DNA of 20,190 bases from a virus, in the IMG/VR virus record IMGVR_UViG_3300030333_000108, positions 1-20,190 of that record. One strand, 5' to 3'. The notes under the pieces are model-generated. The model was not told the DNA's origin. It made no database searches and saw only the letters and a list, made by a program, of their open reading frames with translations. Both the position numbers and the translations under genes were made by a program. Position 1 is the stretch's first letter, and the number at the start of each line of letters is the position of its first letter. Of the stretch, positions 1 through 8,600 are shown in pieces.

Positions 1-2188
1 AAGTTGTGTTAAAAAATATGTCTCCTGTATCTAAGCTGGTTGTAGGGTTGGTTGCACCAGAACGATAACGTGCAGCAAAGTCATTAACAGTTCCTAAATT
101 AGCAGCTACAGAATTTACGCTTGCAATATTATTACCAACATTATTTACGTTAGTTAAGCTACTAAAAACACTATTTACATTATTAATTGAGTTAGCAACG
201 CTATTTACATTAGTAATTGCATTGGCAACAGTACTTACATTATTTATATTTGTCGCTACCTGGTTAATATTATTATTCGAAGAAGCAACAGTATTAATAT
301 TTGTAGAATTACTATTAACAGCGTTTATATTTGTTTCGTTATTTTTAACAGCATTTATATTTGTCTCGTTATTAGCTACATCATTAATATTATTAGCATT
401 ACTTACTACTGCATTAATATTATTTTGGTTATTTTTAACTGCATTGATATTAGTTTCGTTTCCAGCAACAGCATTGATGTTTGTTGAATTGCTATTAACA
501 GCATTGATGTTTGACGAATTATTATTTACAGCATTTATAGCAGTTAAATTATTAAAGACAGAATTTATATTATTAATATTGGTGTGAACTGTACTTATCT
601 CAGTAGATTTGCTTGCAACTGTTGTTACCTCTGTTGCCTTTGGTGTAAGCCTATGAAATGTATATGTGTTGTTAACTGCACCAGCACTACTTTCTACAAT
701 AAGACCAAAGCCTTGTGGCAATGTTTCATTAGCACCTAAGCCTGTAATAAATACAGTTGAGTTATTTAATGTGCCATTTGCAATTGCTAATTCACCAGCT
801 TGGTTAGCTGTTCTGTTTGTAGATAATGCTTTTATGCTAACTAATGTACCAGCACCATCATTTAAGTCTGGATTAGAATTTGGAAAGCTTAATTCATTTG
901 CTATTGGTACAAAACCACCAACATCATCTACCAGGTCAGTTATCCTGGCATCTATTGCAGCAGTAGTAGCTACCTTGTCATCACTAGCACTCCAGTTCTC
1001 AGTAGAAATTATTTCTGATAAAGTGTCTTTTTGATAAAATATTTCACCAGCTCGTTTAGCAGAATAAACTTCTAAATCACTATTAGATACACCAGAAGTC
1101 TTAATAGCACTACCTGACATTTGGTTAATGACAGGACTTGTTAACGTCTTGTTAGTTAAAGTTTGAGTGTCAGTTAAAGTTACTGCATTATTTAATTTTG
1201 TATGGTCATCATTAGTAAAAACATTAGAGTTATCTGCGTCTTGTACCTTTTGTCTAACTTCTCCAGGAGTTAAATCATCTTTAGCTCCAGCTTCTATTCC
1301 ATCTAATTTTGCCTTATCAGCAGCTGACATTGAACCAGCATTAGTGCCAGTAGCAGCTTGTAATTTTGATCCCTGAATAGCTGTATTTGGGTTTATATCA
1401 GTATCTAAAATAGTTCCATCAATAATGCTGCCAGTACCAACTCTTACATCAGTAGGCAAATCTCCAGAACTTAACTTATCCATAGATATGGAATCGTTAG
1501 CGATCTTAGATCCGTCTATATTTGCACTTGCATTTATATCGTCATCAACAATAGTTCCGTTTGCTATTTGTGTTGAAGTAATACTTCCAGTTCTTTCAAG
1601 ATAATTTTTTGTTACTGCATCTTGTGCATTAATCGGATCAGAAACATTTATAACTTTATTACTATTAGCATTTATATTACCTGTCATTAATGTTGAACCA
1701 TCAGCTTTAAACTGTGTGGCTGTTAATGTTGCAACATTGGCAGTAGCTGTATTTGATGCAGTTTCAGCAGCTTGTGCTTTAGTAGCAGATAAATCATTTT
1801 TATCTTGCTGCTCCTGGACTACAAATAAATTCTGTAAATTTGCATTATTAAGGTTATCTCCAATTAAGTTAGATCCATCTTGAAACTCAACAATTTGACT
1901 ACTATCAGGAGTATCTCTTTCAATAGTTAATTCAACACCATTAGCTAAGTTATGTGGATCTCCAACAGTTGTACCTGAATTAAGAGTAGAACCAATTAAT
2001 TGAACTGTATTATCGCTAGTGAAGTTATAATCTGTACCGTTTACTAATGTAGCTGTTTGAGTGTTATTTAATATATTGCGTCCATAATATAGCTTTATAT
2101 GATCTTTAAGAATATAAGGAAAATCCAGCGTAAAGGTACTCTGTGGGCTACCACTACTTCCTGTAATAGTTTTATATGATAATGGCAT
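1..2188 (-). CDS. T7 gp17-like tail fibre protein (C-terminus cut by window start)
   Basis: Trimeric tail fibre that attaches to the tail by its N-terminus and binds the host receptor with its distal end. The frame is open from the ATG at 2188 to the window edge (729 codons) without a stop. Residues 1-128 match the T7 gp17 adapter domain: a start MPLSYKTITG, a DFPYILKDHIKLYY strand region, and an ERDTPDSSQIVEFQDGS segment that parallels T7's RRVTSTTDRLVDFTDGS. An NKVINVSDPINAQDAVTKNYL segment near residue 180 parallels T7's RRIVNLANAVDDRDAVPFGQL. The middle has phage-fibre commonplaces such as SMSAADKAKLDGIEAGAKD and LTNKTLTSP. Residues from about 535 form a decapeptide repeat, given as a separate entry. 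No Shine-Dalgarno precedes this start; it is chosen because the adapter homology begins exactly here. The receptor-binding tip lies outside the window. Confidence 0.93.
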   Translation of the reverse strand, partial: MPLSYKTITGSSGSPQSTFTLDFPYILKDHIKLYYGRNILNNTQTATLVNGTDYNFTSDNTVQLIGSTLNSGTTVGDPHNLANGVELTIERDTPDSSQIVEFQDGSNLIGDNLNNANLQNLFVVQEQQDKNDLSATKAQAAETASNTATANVATLTATQFKADGSTLMTGNINANSNKVINVSDPINAQDAVTKNYLERTGSITSTQIANGTIVDDDINASANIDGSKIANDSISMDKLSSGDLPTDVRVGTGSIIDGTILDTDINPNTAIQGSKLQAATGTNAGSMSAADKAKLDGIEAGAKDDLTPGEVRQKVQDADNSNVFTNDDHTKLNNAVTLTDTQTLTNKTLTSPVINQMSGSAIKTSGVSNSDLEVYSAKRAGEIFYQKDTLSEIISTENWSASDDKVATTAAIDARITDLVDDVGGFVPIANELSFPNSNPDLNDGAGTLVSIKALSTNRTANQAGELAIANGTLNNSTVFITGLGANETLPQGFGLIVESSAGAVNNTYTFHRLTPKATEVTTVASKSTEISTVHTNINNINSVFNNLTAINAVNNNSSNINAVNSNSTNINAVAGNETNINAVKNNQNNINAVVSNANNINDVANNETNINAVKNNETNINAVNSNSTNINTVASSNNNINQVATNINNVSTVANAITNVNSVANSINNVNSVFSSLTNVNNVGNNIASVNSVAANLGTVNDFAARYRSGATNPTTSLDTGDIFFNTT
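77..586 (-). repeat. In-frame decapeptide repeat in tail fibre (about 16-17 units of 30 nt)
   Basis: Read on the minus strand, this stretch encodes an uninterrupted series of 10-residue units with consensus x-N-x-x-N-I-N-A-V-x. Examples are NNSSNINAVN, SNSTNINAVA, GNETNINAVK, NNQNNINAVV and SNANNINDVA. The units near 300-480 are the most regular. Towards 100 they drift to T-N-V-N-S-V-A forms. The period is strictly 30 nt with no frame slip. Such heptad-free, Asn-rich repeats are expected to form an elongated trimeric rod. The strict DNA period makes unit-number variation by recombination plausible. Confidence 0.9.
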
Positions 2189-2222
2189 CTACTTAAAGGT
2201 AGAGTTCTACGCTACTGTAACA

Positions 2223-5200
2223 TTATTCTAAATTAATAACAGGGTTTTGACGAGATAAATTATTAACTGTTGATTTTGCTTCTTGTAATGCCTGGTCTCT
2301 TAATTCAATTTCTTTAATGTCATTACGTTCTTGCCACTCAATTGCAGCAGGCGAATCGCTTCTACCAATAGCATCAGTTGTGATCAATTCATAATATTTT
2401 TTTAACTGAGACATCATCAGATATGCAGGCATCCTTTTTCTGTCTTGATTAGTTTTGTCTGAAACATTTAAATCAGCAGAAGTTGTTGGATCTGATTGCA
2501 TATTGTCATATATAGGATCATTTATTAATGACCTGGCAGCATCTATAAATGTTCTACCTTTACCTTTTTCGTCAAACACATGCTTTTCAATTAATGGATT
2601 TATTTTTATATCTACTAATTCTTTTTGTTCTTTTAATCTAATTCCTAAATCTTTTAAATTTACAAATACTGGCAAACTTACTCTTATAGATTTATTAGAA
2701 CCTCCTAGTTCTGCTCTTGCTACTGGCCCTAAATTAGGAACATCACCTACTCCTGGAGCAATAGAACCATAAGTGTCGTTAAATTCTTTTTGTAAATCAT
2801 CAGACATAGGTACATCCATTAATCTTTTTCTAAGTAATGGATTAGGGGGATCTAACAGTTCTAGCATTTGCAATTCTGCATATACCTTGTCATTAGGATG
2901 TAAGTGTGGGAAAAATCTATGCTCTAAATAATGAACAAGTTCCATACCAAATGGAAGCTTAATGTCAGACCCTAACCAATCTTTATCTTTATATGCACCG
3001 CCAGCTACGCCAGTAAGACCAGTTACACCAGTAGCAGCATTTTTTAATATTCTTTCTGCATTTTGCAAAACACCAATATCGTACAATTCTTCATCTTTTT
3101 TAGTTGGTTCTGCATCTCTATATAAATTAGATTTTTTTGAATTTGTTGCCCTTTCTCCACTTCTTATAATTCCTATTCCTACCGCTTGACTACCACCTAA
3201 ATAACCGAGGAAATCCATGGGCCTTCTTCTGCCGTATTGATCGCCATAAGCAAGGTCTAATATTTGTGTAACTGTGCCTAATGACGTATTTCTTCTTAAA
3301 TTTCCAACCAATGTATCTAAAATTGCACCAGCTATTGTTTTCTTGTCGTAATCACTTCTTACAGCTTTTTGACCACCATCTATTATGTCGCTTATAAGAA
3401 ACATAGTATTAATCATTGGCAGACCACCAATTAAAGGAACGCCAAACATGCTGTTAGGTTTTTTACCTTGTGCTCTTAATTCTGTAAGCCATGCAGCTCT
3501 TTCCTGTGGGTTAGTTGGGCCGTTACCTATTATCTGATCATTTGCTTTTGCAATAAGAGCTATACTCCAAATGTGCATAGCTAAAATTGCATCAGCTTTT
3601 GCACTAGCTATCTGTTCTGGATTTAATCTTCTATTGCCAGTAACATGGCCTATCCAATCATTTATAGACGAAAAACCAAGACCTTTCATATCTAACGAAA
3701 TTCCTTTCATTGGAGCAACAAGGTATGGAGCAACAGTTATGTCAAATAGTGGAGATGTCTGCCTAGCTCCATTTACAATTTCATAAAACTTTTTACCAAG
3801 AAAATTGCCTTCACCTGGAGGGCTTTGAAACCTCATATCTTGTGAAAATTCAGATGCACCTCTACTAAGGTCATCTAAATTAACAGGCCCGCCATATGTA
3901 TTAGCAACCCTAGTTTTTATTATTTCATCAGCAACAGCTCGATCATCCATTATTCCAGATGGAATGTTTTGCTCTTGTCTATATGCTTTTATTTGTGCTT
4001 CGCTTGGCTCTAGCTTATAAAACTGTTCTGCAAATTGATCATTAATCCATTTATTTATGGACTCTTCATCAAACAAACCAAGCTGCACTCCATCCCTTCT
4101 AGCTTTAAATTCAAGATCAGTTCTTAATTTATAGACATGATAACCATAACCGAATGGAGCATCTAAAGCTGCTAATGCTGAAAAACCTGGCCTAAGTGCT
4201 GCTGGATGTTTTGTTTTTCTATAAAGCCATAAACGTGCATTAGCATGTAATTCTCTTCTATATTTTTCTGGATTTATATAACTAAGCCAATTTCCTTTTA
4301 CGTTTTTTGCATCTTCTAAATCAGCAAGTCTTTTTTCTATTGGCTCATAAAATTTACCGTATGTTTCTACATTGCTGGAATAAAACATTCTGTCACCCTT
4401 CCAGGCATCCATAAATAATTCTTTTCCTGACTCTCTTACAGCCTTATATGCAGCAGCATAACCTTTCCAGTTTGCTTGCCAGGCATCCATAAAACTGCCA
4501 GATAACTTAGTGCCGTAAGGTTTGTATAAAGCATTTTTATATAAAGTATGATATGGCCCTCGTATTGCCATAGCTACGTTAGAACTAAAAGCAAGACCCA
4601 TAGTTCTTAAATTAAATAACTGAGAATCTTTTGCTAACAAGTTTGTATGTCTAAACCTGGCATCTTTTAATCTTTTAGGGTCATACCTTTTTCTTACGTC
4701 TGTTCCCTGGATTCTTATATTGTTTAGCTCCAGGTTTAATTGATCCATTGCTTCTTTTGGCCTTGTTATATTTTCAGAGGCAGCAGTAATTACTCTGGCA
4801 ATAGATTCTTCTTCTGTAGTGTCACCAATTTTTTTTCCAAGAATACCTAAAGAATCAACATAAGATTCAGCAGATTTAATATCGTCAGGTATTACAGAAG
4901 AAGCGTCATCTACTACTTCTAATTGATCTGTAAACAACCTTCCTTGCTGTGCTTTACCAGCTTTTGACCATTGGTTTCTATAAAAATCGTATGTAGCTTC
5001 ACTCATTAAAGCTACTTTGTAGGTGTTAAATGCTTTGCCTAATAATTCTGGAGGTACTTCTGCATTAGGGTTTTTCTCCATAAATATATCTATATCGTCA
5101 ACAGATTTTATGTATGCTTCTTTACCTGTATCGTGAAACCATCTAGCTCTAACTAAATCTTCTACAAAAGTTTTTTCTCCTTCCGTTAATTTATTTATTG

Positions 5201-5645
5201 CATCTAATGCTTCATTAACATTTAGTTTGCCGTCATAAGCATCAGATAACATTTGAGCACTTTTTAAAGGGTCAACATCGAGAAATGCAAACCTTCCATC
5301 TAATGTTTCTTTGCCAGCTCTAAGTAATGCCTGGGAATAATTAGCCCAATTAGCAACAACTTCATCTGGTCTATCTCTTAATTCTTTTACAAAATTAGTA
5401 GGTTGATTTTTAGGAATACTTACACCTGGTTTCTTCTCTGCTTCAATTGCCTTTTTTATGCTTTTTTGTGCTTCTAGTTCTTCTAAATATTTAGCAGTTC
5501 TAGTCATTGCATCCAGGAATGTATCGTCACCTGGTATTTGATTAGACATTTGTATTGTCTTCATCTTTGCAATTTGTTCGTCAATCTCAGCTTTTTTTCT
5601 GATTAATGATTGACGTTGTTCAAATAAATCATCACATTTAGACAT
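2223..5645 (-). CDS. Giant internal/ejection protein, second half of the gp16-like pair (1140 aa)
   Basis: Probable internal virion protein ejected with the DNA; the assignment rests on position (between the gp16-like gene and the fibre) and general character. It begins with a charged coiled-coil-like segment (residues 5-80). A Tyr/Trp/Arg-rich middle (350-510, for example FSSNVAMAIRGPYHTLYKNA) follows, then SPLFDITVAPYLVAPMKG near 631. Two hydrophobic stretches at about 685-702 and 733-755 flank the segment NGPTNPQERAAWL...GKKPNS. That arrangement resembles the large polyvalent-protein-associated (LPD) modules of phage ejection proteins; this is recognition by eye. The start at 5645 is preferred over an in-frame ATG 36 bases upstream (5681), because it sits in a TAATG with the preceding stop and lies 9 nt behind a near-perfect Shine-Dalgarno. 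No catalytic motif was seen. It could be the C-terminal half of a gp16 that is one chain in T7. Confidence 0.85.
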   Translation of the reverse strand: MSKCDDLFEQRQSLIRKKAEIDEQIAKMKTIQMSNQIPGDDTFLDAMTRTAKYLEELEAQKSIKKAIEAEKKPGVSIPKNQPTNFVKELRDRPDEVVANWANYSQALLRAGKETLDGRFAFLDVDPLKSAQMLSDAYDGKLNVNEALDAINKLTEGEKTFVEDLVRARWFHDTGKEAYIKSVDDIDIFMEKNPNAEVPPELLGKAFNTYKVALMSEATYDFYRNQWSKAGKAQQGRLFTDQLEVVDDASSVIPDDIKSAESYVDSLGILGKKIGDTTEEESIARVITAASENITRPKEAMDQLNLELNNIRIQGTDVRKRYDPKRLKDARFRHTNLLAKDSQLFNLRTMGLAFSSNVAMAIRGPYHTLYKNALYKPYGTKLSGSFMDAWQANWKGYAAAYKAVRESGKELFMDAWKGDRMFYSSNVETYGKFYEPIEKRLADLEDAKNVKGNWLSYINPEKYRRELHANARLWLYRKTKHPAALRPGFSALAALDAPFGYGYHVYKLRTDLEFKARRDGVQLGLFDEESINKWINDQFAEQFYKLEPSEAQIKAYRQEQNIPSGIMDDRAVADEIIKTRVANTYGGPVNLDDLSRGASEFSQDMRFQSPPGEGNFLGKKFYEIVNGARQTSPLFDITVAPYLVAPMKGISLDMKGLGFSSINDWIGHVTGNRRLNPEQIASAKADAILAMHIWSIALIAKANDQIIGNGPTNPQERAAWLTELRAQGKKPNSMFGVPLIGGLPMINTMFLISDIIDGGQKAVRSDYDKKTIAGAILDTLVGNLRRNTSLGTVTQILDLAYGDQYGRRRPMDFLGYLGGSQAVGIGIIRSGERATNSKKSNLYRDAEPTKKDEELYDIGVLQNAERILKNAATGVTGLTGVAGGAYKDKDWLGSDIKLPFGMELVHYLEHRFFPHLHPNDKVYAELQMLELLDPPNPLLRKRLMDVPMSDDLQKEFNDTYGSIAPGVGDVPNLGPVARAELGGSNKSIRVSLPVFVNLKDLGIRLKEQKELVDIKINPLIEKHVFDEKGKGRTFIDAARSLINDPIYDNMQSDPTTSADLNVSDKTNQDRKRMPAYLMMSQLKKYYELITTDAIGRSDSPAAIEWQERNDIKEIELRDQALQEAKSTVNNLSRQNPVINLE

Positions 5646-8600
5646 TAGATGCAACCTCCTTTTGCTACTGCTGAATCCCAACCAGCAAGCATGTTGTCAT
5701 ATTCAATCTTTTTAGTGATTAAATATTCATTTATGCGATTAGTTAGTTCGGGGATGCTTCGGCTTGTATCAGCATCCATTCTTGTTATTAATCCGTCTAG
5801 CTGTTCAGGCGTTAATTTATTTATTAATGCCTTTCTTGATAGTTCACCACTTGCTGCTAATTCAAAGACATCAACATATGTTGGATCTTTACCAAGAATA
5901 AATCTTAACTTTTTACCAAATTCATATAGATATTTTTTCATTCTTTCAAATACAGCCTTTAACCCTCCATTTTCTAGCTTGATCTTTTTATTGTTTAACC
6001 AATGACCAAAAGCTTCAGCTTGTATTTCTTTTGCTTCCATTCCAGGTTGAAAATTACCTCTAGATCGTTTAATAATGGAAGACATCTCCTCTAATGCTTC
6101 AGGAGTATTTAATGCTTCAGTTAATTTAGTGTTACCTATTTCATCTAACCAGCCTTGTACTGAGTGAAATGCTTCGTGATATGCGTCAACCCGAAAAGCT
6201 CTTCCGTTTTCTGCAACGCCTGAAACAAGTCCTCCGTAACGCTTCTCTATACCTGGATACAGAGCCAGAAATATTGAGTTCCGAGAAGCATGCTCTGAAC
6301 CACGAGGAACAAAAACGGCTGTGGGTTGACCCTCCGCCACTGCACTTAATGGATCATCAGGATTACGAGCCATAAATGTAGCAAGGTCAGGTCTCCATTT
6401 TGCTGTAGATTTAATATTTTCATCCCTACCAAACATTCTGTTCATATTTATTGTTTCTAAGTACCTAACTCTGCTTGGATCTATACCAGCAATTATTGAT
6501 GCTTCTTTCATAGCCTTACTAGCTTCTAATGCTAATTCTTGACTTTGTTCAAATATTTCTTCGACAGAACCAGTAATTCGTTGACCCCATTCTGCTAATC
6601 GGTCAGCATAACCAATATTCATTCGTTCTTTTGCTACCTGGAGTTGTCTTCTTACTAATGCTTCGTCATAACTTCCACCAGTAAAATCTACCATTGGGCT
6701 AAAACTCATTCTTGGTACTTCAAAAAAACCTTGATCGGGAACTTTAATCAACATGCCAGCAGCATTACTTGCAGCAGCACTACCAGTTTCTGCTTTTACA
6801 TAGTCTTTGACAAATTGATGTACTTTACTTCCATGTATTCTTGCCTTATCAGGATCAATACCTTGTTGTTTTAATAATGCAACGATATCATCTTCTCTTT
6901 TAGATTTTTTGGCTTTACTTCTAATAATGTATGCAACCCTATCTAGGTCATTTTCAAAATCAATTTCACCTAACCCATAACGAGGTTTCATTCTTGCAAA
7001 TTCGTTTGGTAATGTAAATCCTGTTGATTTTGCTGTTTTCTTGTTTAATTCATTTACTACTAACTCGTATTCTGCCTGGCTAACTAATCTTGTATCTATA
7101 GAACTAGATGCAGCACCTTCTAAATCTTCGATTTTTTTAAGTTCAGCTTCAAATAATTGATCACCTATTTGCTCACCATCTTTATATAGTTTTTCTATAT
7201 TTGCATCTGACACTAATTCTAATCTCATTTTTTCAGCTTTTTTCTTAGTTTCAACGTATGGAAACTCTGTACGCTTTTTAGCAATATTGTTTTTTACTCT
7301 TTCTGTTAAAGGAAAACCACCTTGCTCTAGTTCTAACTTTTTAGCTTTTAATTGATCTATAGATAAAGTAGGAACTTGTTTTCTTAGCTTATTAATTGGA
7401 TCTGTAATCATATCAAATTCGAATTTACGATTACCCATTTCCATGTCTTTAAAAAAATCTCTTTGTTTCTTCTGCTCGTAAGTCATGTTATCCCAACCCA
7501 TTTCAGCTCTTTTTTGTGCAATACGATCTGCTTTTATTGCCTCATCTAATGTCTTATGTTCGTCAGCAAGCCTTAATTCATCAGCCATTAATCGTATTGA
7601 ATCGCCATCTATCTTGCCATCTCTAAGATTATTTATAACTTTTGTAGAGTTTACGTTAGTTGCTTTAGGTGTATTTATTAAAGGTGTAGTTGGAGGTCTA
7701 ACTTCGCCATTTTGTGCTGCTTTTTTAATAATATTATTGATCATTACTCTTCTTGGAACTATTGTGTCTTCTGGTTTTGGTGTTTGCACATAGCCACGTT
7801 CATCAACAAATGTGCCTCTTATTTTTACTGTTCCATCTTTTTCAACAAAGGTTTTCTTTGCTATTTGATCTTCATTTATAGTTCGACCTCCAGGCAATTC
7901 TGTAGATGTTGGTAGCTCAGTTTGTATCTCAGGTGTCTTAGTTGGTAAAGCTGGATTATCTATTATTTCGTTTATGATCTTTGGCTGTATTCTTCTTGTA
8001 ACTACACCAACTTTTGCTCCTTCACTTATCTGTTGTGCTCCTTCGTTAAGTAATTTACTAATATTTGTGTCTGCATATTTCTCTGCATCAAATTGAGCTA
8101 TAGCAGTATCAGCAAAATTCTTTTGATTTGCAGCTTCAAATCTATCAATCTTACTACCAGCAGCTTCTAATCTATCCGCACCTCTACCAGCTCTACTGAA
8201 TAAATTACGATCCTGGACTAAATTTCTTTTTATTGATGCAGCTAATTGACCCTTTTCAATCATTAGATTTAACATCTCTGTATTACCAAACAAATCAACC
8301 TGACCACCTTCTGCTGTAGGTGCATTTTTAGCTTGTTGCAATACTTCTGAAAAAGTTGCGTCAGTAACGTCTTTTTTCTGTAAAACCTTATATGCAGTTT
8401 GCATGCCAGTTTCATCAAGACCACTACCGCCAAGTAATAGTCCTCTGTTTTGTGATATTTTGCCGTCTAATACATCCTGGTAAATATTAGGAGGTAATTT
8501 ACTTAAAGCTAAACCTTTTGCTCCTAATCCAGACTTTAATGGAACACCTATATCTGTTAATTGTTCTGGACTTGATATGCCTGATTCCTTCAAAAAGTTG

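Noticed and set aside
222-587. Plus-strand open frame coding for a very hydrophobic, repetitive 121-residue product
   Set aside because: It is the complement of the 30-nt fibre repeat: Asn codons AAT/AAC read backwards give ATT/GTT, hence Ile/Val-rich sequence. The minus-strand fibre frame is clearly the real one.
666-1376. Two further plus-strand open frames opposite the fibre gene
   Set aside because: They lie wholly within the fibre coding sequence, have no recognisable domains and no ribosome binding sites in an operon context.
2200-2210. Short inverted repeat GTAG/CTAC before the tail fibre gene, considered as a terminator
   Set aside because: The stem is only 4-5 bp and no T run follows on the minus strand.
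2221-2223. TAATG at the end of the 1140-aa gene as a start for another coupled gene
   Set aside because: The frame from this ATG stops after three codons, so it encodes nothing; the fibre starts at 2188.
5646-5681. Upstream in-frame ATG at 5681 for the 1140-aa protein
   Set aside because: It would give a 37-bp overlap with the preceding gene, lacks a good Shine-Dalgarno, and the TAATG start at 5645 has a near-perfect one at ideal distance.
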